From a virus: a stretch of 22,276 nt of DNA. This document shows positions 14,867 through 21,313 of the stretch, piece after piece (within the stretch, counting starts at the first letter, position 1; each line of letters begins with the position of its first letter). Under the pieces are notes generated by a model. The model was given only the letters and a program-made list of their open reading frames with translations, was not told the origin of the DNA and searched no databases. A program made the translations under genes and the position numbers. The stretch covers positions 1-22,276 of the IMG/VR virus record IMGVR_UViG_3300044737_000040; one strand, given 5' to 3'.

Positions 14867-16822
14867 ATGGCCGCCGGCGCCGACAAGAAGATCGAATTTA
14901 GCCCGGCGGGCGCCCTCGGCCTGGTCGACCGTTCGGCGAAGTTCCTCATCCGGTTCGACGAGCTCGAGACCGCGACGCGCCCACAGGACGAGACCGGCGT
15001 TTGCGAAGAGTTCGACGTCACCGTAACACCGGTCGCGACCACCATGCCGACCAAGGTCGCCGCGGTCCTCGGGCGCGGCCGCCTGTTCAACGCGGCGACG
15101 ATGGGGATGTCAGCGCGCGACAAGGACCCGGGCGCCACGCTGCTCACGCGAGACATGTCGATTCAGGTCGTCATGTCGTGGGACGCAGTCGCGCAGAACG
15201 CCGCCGGGATTCCCGGCACCATCATCTCGCGCGGGCTCGGCGGCGCGGCGGCGGAATATGTCTGCTACGGGCTGCGCATCGTCGTGTCGGACGTGGCCAC
15301 ATTCAAGGGCACGGTGCGGTGGTTCTGGCAGGACGTCGCCGGCGCCAACAAGACGCAGGACGGGGCCGAGTTCGTGCTGCTGCCGGGACAGTATTCGATG
15401 CTGACGGCGACAAGGCGGTGGATAAGCCCGACCTCCGTCGAGCTCAATTACTACATCGGTGACCAGCTGATCGGAACGGTCGCGAGCCCCGATGGCTCTA
15501 TCGGCGGCGGCACCACGGGCGCCATGCAGCTCGGCTATCGCACCTCAGGGGGCGTCAATCAGGCGTTTCTCGCCGGCACCCTGGACGAGCTCATGGTGGT
15601 GGACCGCGAGCTCACCGCCGAGGAGGTCGAAGGGACCTGGCTGCGCATCACGAAGTATCAGCCCTATGGGGTGCGGCTGTTCAAGGACATGTTCGACCCG
15701 GACTTTCCGGTCAGCGACGTCGCCGACTCCGATCCGCAGCTCGACATCCGCATGACCGGACACGCGCTCGGCTACGCGGCCGCACAGGCCGAGAACCTGC
15801 GCGCGTACTTCCTGCCGCAAAGAGCGTACGGCTCGACGCTTGAGCAGTGGGAGCAGGCCGTTGCCGTGACGCCCAAGCCGATCCAGGGCATCGCGGAGCG
15901 CCGGGCTCGCGTGCTGGCGCGCCTGCGCCAGCGCCGCGGGGTCTCGATCGACGGGCTCAAGGACGCACTGGCAGAGCTCCTCGACTGCGATCCTGACGAC
16001 CTCGAGTTCATCGCGTACAACAACCTCGTCACCGACGATTTCTCGACGGCAATAAACCCGGTGCTGTGGGACCTGACGCCGACCGGGTGCGCGACCACGG
16101 TCTCGGGCAAGGCGCGATTCGCGCCCGGCGCGGGCACGTATCTATTCGATGGAGCGCACCGGGACTGGAAGACGATGGCGCGCCCGATCGGTCAGTCATC
16201 GATCCCGACGGGCTTCGGCAACGAGCACGTCATCGCGAAGCTGGTGGTATCGACGCCGCAAAACAACTTCGAGGCCGGCGTCTGGTTCGGCGACAAGAGC
16301 ATCGGCAACTACATCCTGCTCGGCCTTCGTCAGGATGGCGTGTTCAAGATCGTCGCCGAGACGTTTGTCGCCAACATCTCGCAGGGCGTAACGCTGCTGG
16401 CGACGCCCGGGGCCAACCCCGCGGCGACCTGGTTTCACCTTTGGGAGCACGCGTCCGGTCAGTGGACGGCGGCGTGGGCGTTTACCAGCGGCATCGGTCC
16501 GTTCGCGTTCTCTGCACCTATCGCGCACCCTTCGCTCGTGCACTGGGGCGGCCTGTACATCCGGTCGATCGCTGCTGTCGGCGCTGGTCCGGTGGCGGAC
16601 TTCGACGAGTTCCAGCTCTACATGCCGAACGGCACCCGGGCGTTCAACGCATACGTGTTCCGGGATCCCGGCCTCGGCGGCTCGCCCGACCTGGAGGGTG
16701 CCCGCTCGGTCATCCGGGCGATCAAGCACGCTTTCACCCACGCCACCATCATCACCAGCCGGGCGGTTCTGAGCGCGGACCCCACCACCCCGTGCGACCA
16801 GGGACCCATGGGGGCCTTGTGA
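14867..16822 (+). CDS. gp48-type (DUF2313-like) tail protein fused to lectin-like domains
   Basis: A 651-residue protein directly after gp47. Residues about 1-265 look like a LamG/concanavalin-type beta sandwich, closing with GTLDELMVVDRELTAEEVEGTW (the typical LamG end: G-x-x-D-E-x-x-x-x-x-R-x-L-x-x-x-E-x). Residues about 300-382 resemble the Mu gp48/YmfQ (DUF2313) core: ENLRAYFLPQRAYG, LEQWEQAVAV, and ERRARVLARLRQRRGVSIDG then LAELLDCDP. Residues about 388-585 look like a second beta sandwich starting DDFSTAINPVLWDLTPTG. The final 55 residues (ARSVIRAIKHAFTHATII) resemble the gp48 C-terminus, so the second lectin domain seems inserted inside gp48. Expected role: baseplate periphery linking to fibres, with glycan-binding capacity. 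Domain calls are by eye. Confidence 0.68.
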   Translation: MAAGADKKIEFSPAGALGLVDRSAKFLIRFDELETATRPQDETGVCEEFDVTVTPVATTMPTKVAAVLGRGRLFNAATMGMSARDKDPGATLLTRDMSIQVVMSWDAVAQNAAGIPGTIISRGLGGAAAEYVCYGLRIVVSDVATFKGTVRWFWQDVAGANKTQDGAEFVLLPGQYSMLTATRRWISPTSVELNYYIGDQLIGTVASPDGSIGGGTTGAMQLGYRTSGGVNQAFLAGTLDELMVVDRELTAEEVEGTWLRITKYQPYGVRLFKDMFDPDFPVSDVADSDPQLDIRMTGHALGYAAAQAENLRAYFLPQRAYGSTLEQWEQAVAVTPKPIQGIAERRARVLARLRQRRGVSIDGLKDALAELLDCDPDDLEFIAYNNLVTDDFSTAINPVLWDLTPTGCATTVSGKARFAPGAGTYLFDGAHRDWKTMARPIGQSSIPTGFGNEHVIAKLVVSTPQNNFEAGVWFGDKSIGNYILLGLRQDGVFKIVAETFVANISQGVTLLATPGANPAATWFHLWEHASGQWTAAWAFTSGIGPFAFSAPIAHPSLVHWGGLYIRSIAAVGAGPVADFDEFQLYMPNGTRAFNAYVFRDPGLGGSPDLEGARSVIRAIKHAFTHATIITSRAVLSADPTTPCDQGPMGAL

Positions 16823-16854
16823 TCTGCCATGGCAGACACCACAGTGGTGCGATC

Positions 16855-17541
16855 ATGACCAGATCACTGCTCGCGATTCTCATCCTGTCGGCGTGCGTCA
16901 ACCACGCCGGCGACTACCCATCGGACGCGCGCGCACCGGACGCGATGATCCCCATGCAGGACGCGCAACCGGGTGCGCAACAGGGATGCAATACCATGGG
17001 AAATCTGCCCACCGCACGCACCACGAACGTCGATGACAGCGACCCGCTCCCGTCGGGTCTACTCGGCGAGATACAGGACAGCATCGTCGGCAAGAAGTTC
17101 CGCACCTCGGCCATCCCGCTCGGCGGCGGGGCCTGGTGTCTGGCGTCAGGCACTGCGACCTATGCGGACAACCGATGGACAGCGACCGCCGCGGCCGTGT
17201 TCGTGTACGAGCTCAAGCTGTTCACCGGAACGCGCATCCTGGGGCTCACCTTTGCCTACGACCGCAACGGCTCCGGCACGATCGGACTCAAGCTCAGGAA
17301 GCGTTCCATCATCTTCGACACGGCCGCCGCCGACATCGCAGCGCTGTCGGTCGTCGCTGGCTCTGGATGGCTCAACGCCGAGCTCTCGTCGTCGACTCCG
17401 GGGTCGCTGCTACCCTACCTCACTGAGGGCGCGGTCCCCCCGGACGCCCCCGCCGACGTGCTGACAGTGTGGGCAGAGGTATCCCTTTCGACGGCCGGCC
17501 AGAAGTTCGGTGGAGCGATCGAAGTGATCGACCGTCTGTAG
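16855..17541 (+). CDS. lipoprotein with tail-fibre-like body
   Basis: A 228-residue protein. ATG 16855 gives a compact signal: Met-Thr-Arg, a hydrophobic LLAILI, then the lipobox L-S-A-C with Cys at residue 14. A longer in-frame start (GTG 16819) would spoil this, so ATG 16855 is chosen, 33 bases after the previous stop. Residue +2 is Val, compatible with outer-membrane sorting. After a disordered linker (residues 15-55), the body starts DDSDPLPSGLLGEIQDSIVGKKF and continues in beta strands (TRILGLTFAYDRNGSGTIGLKLRK, a DVLTVWAEVSLST strand). The D-P-L-P-x-x-L-x-x-x-x-Q-D-x-I-x-G opening is one I associate with fibre-type proteins in GC-rich phages. It could be an exclusion lipoprotein or an unusual structural gene; function is uncertain. 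Confidence 0.7.
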   Translation: MTRSLLAILILSACVNHAGDYPSDARAPDAMIPMQDAQPGAQQGCNTMGNLPTARTTNVDDSDPLPSGLLGEIQDSIVGKKFRTSAIPLGGGAWCLASGTATYADNRWTATAAAVFVYELKLFTGTRILGLTFAYDRNGSGTIGLKLRKRSIIFDTAAADIAALSVVAGSGWLNAELSSSTPGSLLPYLTEGAVPPDAPADVLTVWAEVSLSTAGQKFGGAIEVIDRL

Positions 17542-17561
17542 GCGCATCGAAATGCTGCACG

Positions 17562-17586
17562 GTGCCAGCGAGTGGCACTTGCTGGC
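17562..17586 (+). other. inverted repeats between lipoprotein and lysis genes
   Basis: GTGCCA (17562-17567) and TGGCAC (17573-17578) form a perfect hairpin with a five-base loop. An alternative pairing GCCAGC (17564-17569) with GCTGGC (17581-17586) overlaps it. It sits in the 75-base gap between the lipoprotein stop and the first lysis gene. No T-run follows, so it is a weak terminator candidate, or an attenuator with two mutually exclusive stems. Confidence 0.4.
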
Positions 17587-17616
17587 AGGCGGGCGATTGG
17601 ATACCACCGTAGTTCA

Positions 17617-18018
17617 ATGCCGGTTCGCGACGCACGTGACGAGACCACCGAGGGCGTTGTCGTGGCAATTCAGCATGCGGCCAGCGCCGAGATCCGTCTC
17701 GACGACCGTATCGACCGGGTAGAGAGCCGCGTTGACGAGCACGACCGCCGGCTCGGCGACTTGCGCGAACGCTCGGCGCGCGTCGAGGGAGCGGTGCTGC
17801 ACCTCAGCTCGGCCTACGAGCGTGCCGCGAACGTCGCGACCGCGTCGGTGATGACCGACCTTGAGGTCAGAAAATCCGGTGCGCTCGCCGACATCAAAGA
17901 ACGCAGCGACATCTCTAGCCACCGTCGTGCAATCGCGAGAGAGCTTGTGTTCAAGGGCATTGCGCTGCTCATGGGCATCTGGGCGATCGTGTCGTCGCTC
18001 ATCGCCGCCAAGTGTTAG
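17617..18018 (+). CDS. XhlA-like coiled-coil membrane protein (lysis cassette)
   Basis: A 133-residue protein, first gene of the lysis cassette. ATG 17617 is preferred over the more upstream frame opening at 17572, which would read through the intergenic hairpin. Residues about 25-70 are a heptad coiled coil rich in charged residues (RLDDRIDRVESRVDEHDRRLGD). Residues about 110-131 (VFKGIALLMGIWAIVSSLIAA) form one C-terminal transmembrane segment, followed by Lys-Cys. This topology (soluble coiled coil plus C-terminal anchor) is that of XhlA/haemolysin-type and some accessory holin proteins. It is followed ten bases later by the Rz-like gene. It could alternatively be the true holin partner or an unrelated tail-anchored protein. 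Confidence 0.62.
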   Translation: MPVRDARDETTEGVVVAIQHAASAEIRLDDRIDRVESRVDEHDRRLGDLRERSARVEGAVLHLSSAYERAANVATASVMTDLEVRKSGALADIKERSDISSHRRAIARELVFKGIALLMGIWAIVSSLIAAKC

Positions 18019-18028
18019 CCTTCGCGTT

Positions 18029-18472
18029 ATGAACTTCACGACGATCGCGCTGCTCGCGACTGGGGCTGTTGGAATGCTGGGTTGGTACTTCGCGTGGCGT
18101 GGCCGCGGCGAGATCATCGCAGCACGCAAGGAAGTCGAGGCTGCCGAGGCCGGCGAGGCCACGGCGAAACAGGTGGCCTTCGAGAACGGCGGCCGCGCTG
18201 TGACCGCCGAGACTCTCGCCGGCGCCAGACTCTCGCAGCTCGAGGGGCTGCAGATGCAGCTCGACGGCGAGCGCAAGAGCAGGCAGCATCTCGTTGATGA
18301 GCTCACGAAAGCTGGCGTTGCTGTTGGCCCTGTCGTCGTTGAGTCAGCTCTCGACCGCCTGTACAAGGACAGTCGTCAAGGAGGTCCGGGTTCCGATCCC
18401 GGTTCCGGTGGAGATCCGCAGCGTGTGTCCGGTCAGCCTGCCGGTCCTGCCGGCTCGTCCAGTAGCCGCTGA
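18029..18472 (+). CDS. Rz-like inner-membrane spanin
   Basis: A 147-residue protein from ATG 18029. Residues about 3-23 form an N-terminal transmembrane anchor (TTIALLATGAVGMLGWYFAW), then a basic turn (RGRGE) and a long Ala/Glu-rich helical periplasmic part with AARKEVEAAEAGEATAK and ARLSQLEGLQMQLDGERKS. The C-terminus is Gly/Ser/Pro-rich. This is the layout of Rz, which spans the periplasm together with an outer-membrane lipoprotein and fuses the two membranes at the last step of lysis. The decisive support is the second reading frame embedded in its 3' half, which encodes a Pro-rich lipoprotein, as in lambda Rz/Rz1. Confidence 0.82.
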   Translation: MNFTTIALLATGAVGMLGWYFAWRGRGEIIAARKEVEAAEAGEATAKQVAFENGGRAVTAETLAGARLSQLEGLQMQLDGERKSRQHLVDELTKAGVAVGPVVVESALDRLYKDSRQGGPGSDPGSGGDPQRVSGQPAGPAGSSSSR

Positions 18473-18698
18473 CCGGACGAAGTGCGAGAAGGTGTTCGGC
18501 AAGGGTGCGATATGTTACGCACCGGACGAAGCGACCGGACTCGGCCAGATGCTAGACGTGCTGGTCGGTGTGTACACGGACCGCAAGTCGTGCGACACCC
18601 ATGGCCATGGCAAAACTCAACCGGCTCCTGACGTGGCCCATCGTCCTGTCTCTCTTGTTCCTGATGTGCTGGTCGGCAACGGCCTTCGCGGCCGCTGA
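18297..18698 (+). CDS. Rz1-like outer-membrane spanin lipoprotein, embedded in Rz
   Basis: A 133-residue protein in the +1 frame relative to Rz. ATG 18297 (the TTG just before it is an alternative) gives MSSRKLALLLALSSLSQLSTAC, a lipoprotein signal with Cys at residue 22. The lipobox is slightly off-consensus (S-T-A-C with Leu at -4). The mature start is followed by a Pro-rich segment (VPIPVPVE near 32, PVSLPVLPARPV near 45), the signature of Rz1. It extends 226 bases past the Rz stop and about 98 bases into the holin-like gene, with four more Cys (44, 63, 73, 99). Residues after about 100 are coded in the overlap with the holin-like gene. That this extension is translated follows from the open frame only. 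Confidence 0.78.
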   Translation: MSSRKLALLLALSSLSQLSTACTRTVVKEVRVPIPVPVEIRSVCPVSLPVLPARPVAADRTKCEKVFGKGAICYAPDEATGLGQMLDVLVGVYTDRKSCDTHGHGKTQPAPDVAHRPVSLVPDVLVGNGLRGR

Positions 18699-19095
18699 CC
18701 CGCCCTCGCCCGACGTCGACACTTCTGCCTTCGTCAAGGCGCTCTACACCGCCGTGACCTCCAAACAGTGGGGCGTGGTCGTCGGGCTTGCCCTGGTCGG
18801 CCTGGTCTACGTCGCACGACGCTGGGTCCTGGGATGGGTCAGCTGGTTCAAAACACCCTTTGGCGGGCTCGTCCTGGCTTTTTTGATGTCCCTGGCCGGA
18901 ACCATGGGGGTCGCGCTCGCCGCTGGCGCCAAGCCCAGCCTATCGCTTGCGGCGACCGCTCTGTCTACCGCGGCAGCGGCAGCTGGCGTCTGGGAATGGC
19001 TCAAGGCTCACATCCCCGGGGTGCAGGCGGCGGCGGCCAAGGCTGTCGAGCCGGCGGGTGACGCCAATCCCTACCGTGACCCCGGTGCAGCGTGA
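18601..19095 (+). CDS. holin-like membrane protein
   Basis: A 164-residue protein from ATG 18601 (ATG 18607 is also possible). Hydrophobic segments: residues about 10-30 (a signal-like stretch ending ATAFAAADPP, with a plausible cleavage site Ala-Phe-Ala), residues 57-72 (WGVVVGLALVGLVYVA) and residues 87-108 (FGGLVLAFLMSLAGTMGVALAA). A fourth, milder Ala-rich segment lies near 113-132. A basic WVSWFK lies between. Small size, multiple membrane passes and a four-base overlap with the endolysin gene make holin the natural reading, but there is no sequence-level family match I can name. The 5' end overlaps the Rz1-like gene in another frame. Confidence 0.65.
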   Translation: MAMAKLNRLLTWPIVLSLLFLMCWSATAFAAADPPSPDVDTSAFVKALYTAVTSKQWGVVVGLALVGLVYVARRWVLGWVSWFKTPFGGLVLAFLMSLAGTMGVALAAGAKPSLSLAATALSTAAAAAGVWEWLKAHIPGVQAAAAKAVEPAGDANPYRDPGAA

Positions 19096-19670
19096 CCGGA
19101 GCGAAATACCTTGCCATCGAGGCCCTCGAGCGCTGCAAGAAGCTGATCGGCGCCGGAACGTACAAGCTCGGCGCCTCGGACAAGGACGCTGACGATCTGG
19201 TGTTCGACTGCCTCTCGTTCTGCGTCCGCTACGGCTACGGCATCGCCGGTCACCGGCCGGGCTTCAACCGCGACTGGAAGGAGGACTGGATGACCGGGGC
19301 GACGTCGAGCGTGATCGACGACCTCAACAGCAACAGCGCGATCGAGGACGCGTTCCACGCGCGCGAGCTGTTCGAGCTCGTGACCGGACCGCCCCAGCTC
19401 GGCGACATCATCGCGGCGCCGACGATCCGACTCCAGGGCCACCCGGATCCGTGGGTCGGCCACGCCGTGATCGTCGCCGGCGTCGAGCGAGCTCACCGCA
19501 GGTGGGACCCGCAGCATCCGGCGTTCGCTCTGCTCGACGTCGTGGAGTGCCACGGACCCGACAAGACTCACCCCGCGATCAGGATGAACAACGGGACATA
19601 CTTCGACGGCTGGCGCGCGACCTGGCCCAAGGTGCAGCACCGCTCCTGGCTGCTGCGCGTGCGCGTCTAG
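19092..19670 (+). CDS. endolysin, NlpC/P60-like cysteine peptidase
   Basis: A 192-residue protein from GTG 19092 in a GTGA overlap with the holin-like gene. It resembles the NlpC/P60 peptidoglycan hydrolase fold. An N-terminal helix (LAIEALERCKKLIGAG) and TYKLGASDKDADDLVFDCLSFC lead to the putative nucleophile Cys40 (D-C-x-x-x, family: D-C-S-G-x). PPQLGDIIA near 100 matches the conserved P-G-D-I/L strand, and WVGHAVIVAG near 121-130 supplies His124 as the expected second catalytic residue. ECHG near 152 offers His154 as the third polar residue. No signal peptide is seen, consistent with release through a holin. The gene ends on a CTAG shared with the convergent minus-strand gene. Confidence 0.78.
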   Translation: MTGAKYLAIEALERCKKLIGAGTYKLGASDKDADDLVFDCLSFCVRYGYGIAGHRPGFNRDWKEDWMTGATSSVIDDLNSNSAIEDAFHARELFELVTGPPQLGDIIAAPTIRLQGHPDPWVGHAVIVAGVERAHRRWDPQHPAFALLDVVECHGPDKTHPAIRMNNGTYFDGWRATWPKVQHRSWLLRVRV

Positions 19671-19876
19671 CGCTTCGCCGGCGGCCGCGGGTCCTGGGCC
19701 GGTCCGATGACCGTGAAGCCCAGCGGGCCAGTGTCGGGCTCGCATTCGAGCGCCTCCGGGATGGCGCACTCGAGGCCGGGGTCGTCGGACGCAAGCGGCG
19801 TCACCCACCACGACCAGTCGGCGACCTCGATCACCATGTGGTCGCACAGCGCGGGGTCGTGCGGCCGCGACTTCAT
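19667..19876 (-). CDS. small hypothetical protein, last gene of the minus-strand operon
   Basis: A 69-residue acidic product not recognised as any family. It has a Trp-rich MVIEVADWSWWVTPLASDD stretch near residues 14-32, two Cys (11 and 37) and a Pro/Arg-rich C-terminus. It starts in an ATGA overlap (19873-19876) with the preceding minus-strand gene, which is the main reason to accept it. Its TAG occupies the same CTAG tetranucleotide as the endolysin stop on the other strand. Confidence is moderate because the gene is short and GC-rich frames are often open by chance. Confidence 0.5.
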   Translation of the reverse strand: MKSRPHDPALCDHMVIEVADWSWWVTPLASDDPGLECAIPEALECEPDTGPLGFTVIGPAQDPRPPAKR

Positions 19877-20190
19877 CGGACCTTAGCCTCGGGTAGATCA
19901 TGGTCGAGACGAACGAGCTCGCGCCAGGCGTCGACTACCGGGCAGTCCGTCCCCTGCCATATCAGGCGGACCTCGCCGACGCCGTGGTCGACGATCGCGA
20001 CAGACCGACAGCTCTCGCACGCGATCACGACCTCGAGCTCGCGTCCGGGCGCCATCGTCACGGCGTCCCACTGGCGCCGGCAGGCTCGCCCGGTCGGCGA
20101 GGTTGGCGACAGGCGCCGGCGCGTGAGCGTATGAGCAAGCGCCCGGCCGACCAGGTAGCCCAGACGCAGCACCTTTCCTGCGCGCGACAT
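19873..20190 (-). CDS. small basic hypothetical protein with a CxxC motif
   Basis: A 105-residue product not recognised. ATG (minus) at 20190 is preferred over the longer frame to 20283, because it overlaps the preceding stop by one base (TGATG) and the extension is a shadow. Features are a basic N-terminal helix (RLGYLVGRALAHTLTRRR), then a strand-rich part with LEVVIACESCRSVAIVDHG near residues 51-69, which contains C-E-S-C, and a further Cys in QGTDCPVV. The two-Cys motif with a nearby third Cys could bind a metal or be coincidental. It is fourth in a five-gene overlapping operon. Confidence 0.55.
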   Translation of the reverse strand: MSRAGKVLRLGYLVGRALAHTLTRRRLSPTSPTGRACRRQWDAVTMAPGRELEVVIACESCRSVAIVDHGVGEVRLIWQGTDCPVVDAWRELVRLDHDLPEAKVR

Positions 20191-20363
20191 CAGCGCCTCC
20201 GCTTCTGGCCGACCTTGCGGTATGGCCCGTCGACCTGGTGCTTGATGGACTCGATGCGGCTGCGCCGGCGATCCTTGCGCCACCGGACGAGCGCATAGAG
20301 CACCGGCGCCGTCACGCCGAAGACGACCAGGCCGACCAGGAGCCCCAGCTCACCCGGGCTCAT
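20190..20363 (-). CDS. small single-pass membrane protein
   Basis: A 57-residue product starting at minus-strand ATG 20363, inside an ATGA overlap with the 317-residue gene's stop; the frame's upstream extension to 20396 is discounted for that reason. Residues about 6-24 (LGLLVGLVVFGVTAPVLYALV) form one clear transmembrane segment, followed by a strongly basic cytoplasmic tail (RWRKDRRRSRIESIKHQ), so N-out/C-in is predicted. Short basic single-pass proteins of this kind occur among phage lysis, exclusion and inhibitor proteins, but no specific family is recognised. Confidence 0.6.
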   Translation of the reverse strand: MSPGELGLLVGLVVFGVTAPVLYALVRWRKDRRRSRIESIKHQVDGPYRKVGQKRRR

Positions 20364-21313
20364 CGGCTCGCCTCGATGATCGCGTCGACGACCCACGACG
20401 ACACGGAGTAGGAGTCGCTCGGGTCGACCTCGAGCCCCAGCGAGGCGTTGCGCGCCTTCTTGGCCAGCACAACCGCGGCCTGTCGCGACATCGGTTCGCG
20501 CGACGATGGCGGTCTGTCCGACAGTTCCGCGGGTACGTCGAGCTCGGGAACCTGGATCGAGGGGAAGGCAGCGCAGCGCAGCCCGAGCACCACCATCCAG
20601 CGGTCGAACATGTCGAGCCGATCCCTGAGGCTGGCAGTCCGGTGCTTCGGGTTACTGAGGTGATCGATTTCGCCGCGCACCGCGAGCGCCGCCTTGCTGA
20701 GGTCCTGCAGCAGCAAGCACGCTTCACGCAGCTTGCGGGCGATCTGGCCGCCGGCTTGCGGCTGCATCATCAGGATGTACAGCAGATCCTCGCGAGACAC
20801 CGATTCGCATACCCATACCGGGTCGGTCGAAGCTCCGGTCATCACGGCGCCAGGGCCGCAGGCTCTAATCATGGCGACCCACATGCCAGTCGACGCCAGC
20901 TTCGCGCACCCCTCGAGCTCGTCGGAAAACTCGAGCAGATTGCGCCGCTGGTGACACGGCACATCCGGCTCGAAGACTTCGGGCTCGTTCGGCACCGCGC
21001 CCAACCTCGAGAGTCCCTCGAGCAACGAGCTTGGCGGCCGCGGCGTAGCGCCGTGCTCCTGCATCAAGGCGACGAGTGCGGCGGTCGCCTTGCCGTCGTC
21101 GAGCATCACTACGCCGCGGCCGCGGCGGACTAGGCCGATCTCTGCGGGGTCCTCGGTGACCTTCTTGATCGGCACATAGCCGACGATGTCCTTGGAGTAG
21201 AGGCACTCGAGCATGACCCGGCTCACAGCACCGGGCTCCTTGTCTTCGTAGAGCACGAGGCGCCAGAGCGCTCCGTTGGTGTCCTCGAGCCGGACGAGCT
21301 CTGTCTTTGTCAT
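20360..21313 (-). CDS. hypothetical protein, 317 residues, core of the minus-strand operon
   Basis: The largest minus-strand gene; no family recognised. The N-terminal 80 residues appear beta-rich (ALWRLVLYEDKEPGAVSR, a DIVGYVPIKKV strand, then RRGRGVVMLDDGKATAALVALM). A middle linker holds PEVFEPDVPCHQRRN. The C-terminal half is helical, with GMWVAMIRACGPGAVMTG, EDLLYILMMQPQAGGQIARKL and LREACLLLQDLSKAALAVRGE as amphipathic helices, a conserved-looking DMFDRWMVVLGLRCAAF, and a SREPMSRQAAVVLAKKARN segment near the end. No signal peptide or catalytic motif is evident. Both ends overlap neighbours by four bases (21310-21313 and 20360-20363). Codon and base use match the phage genes around it. 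Confidence 0.72.
   Translation of the reverse strand: MTKTELVRLEDTNGALWRLVLYEDKEPGAVSRVMLECLYSKDIVGYVPIKKVTEDPAEIGLVRRGRGVVMLDDGKATAALVALMQEHGATPRPPSSLLEGLSRLGAVPNEPEVFEPDVPCHQRRNLLEFSDELEGCAKLASTGMWVAMIRACGPGAVMTGASTDPVWVCESVSREDLLYILMMQPQAGGQIARKLREACLLLQDLSKAALAVRGEIDHLSNPKHRTASLRDRLDMFDRWMVVLGLRCAAFPSIQVPELDVPAELSDRPPSSREPMSRQAAVVLAKKARNASLGLEVDPSDSYSVSSWVVDAIIEASR

Noticed and set aside
17605-17635. tRNA-like string (GTAGTTCAATG then GGTTCGCGAC) near the XhlA-like start
   Set aside because: It resembles a D-loop followed by a T-loop, but no anticodon arm or acceptor stem fits between or around them; coincidence.
19900-20298. 132-codon plus-strand frame opposite the CxxC and membrane genes
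   Set aside because: The minus-strand frames are linked by precise stop/start overlaps to a larger operon, while the plus frame is Arg-rich, has no clear ribosome binding site and no coupling.
20642-21133. 163-codon plus-strand frame opposite the 317-residue minus-strand gene
   Set aside because: Arg/His/Ala-rich shadow composition; the minus-strand gene is longer and overlaps both neighbours in operon fashion.
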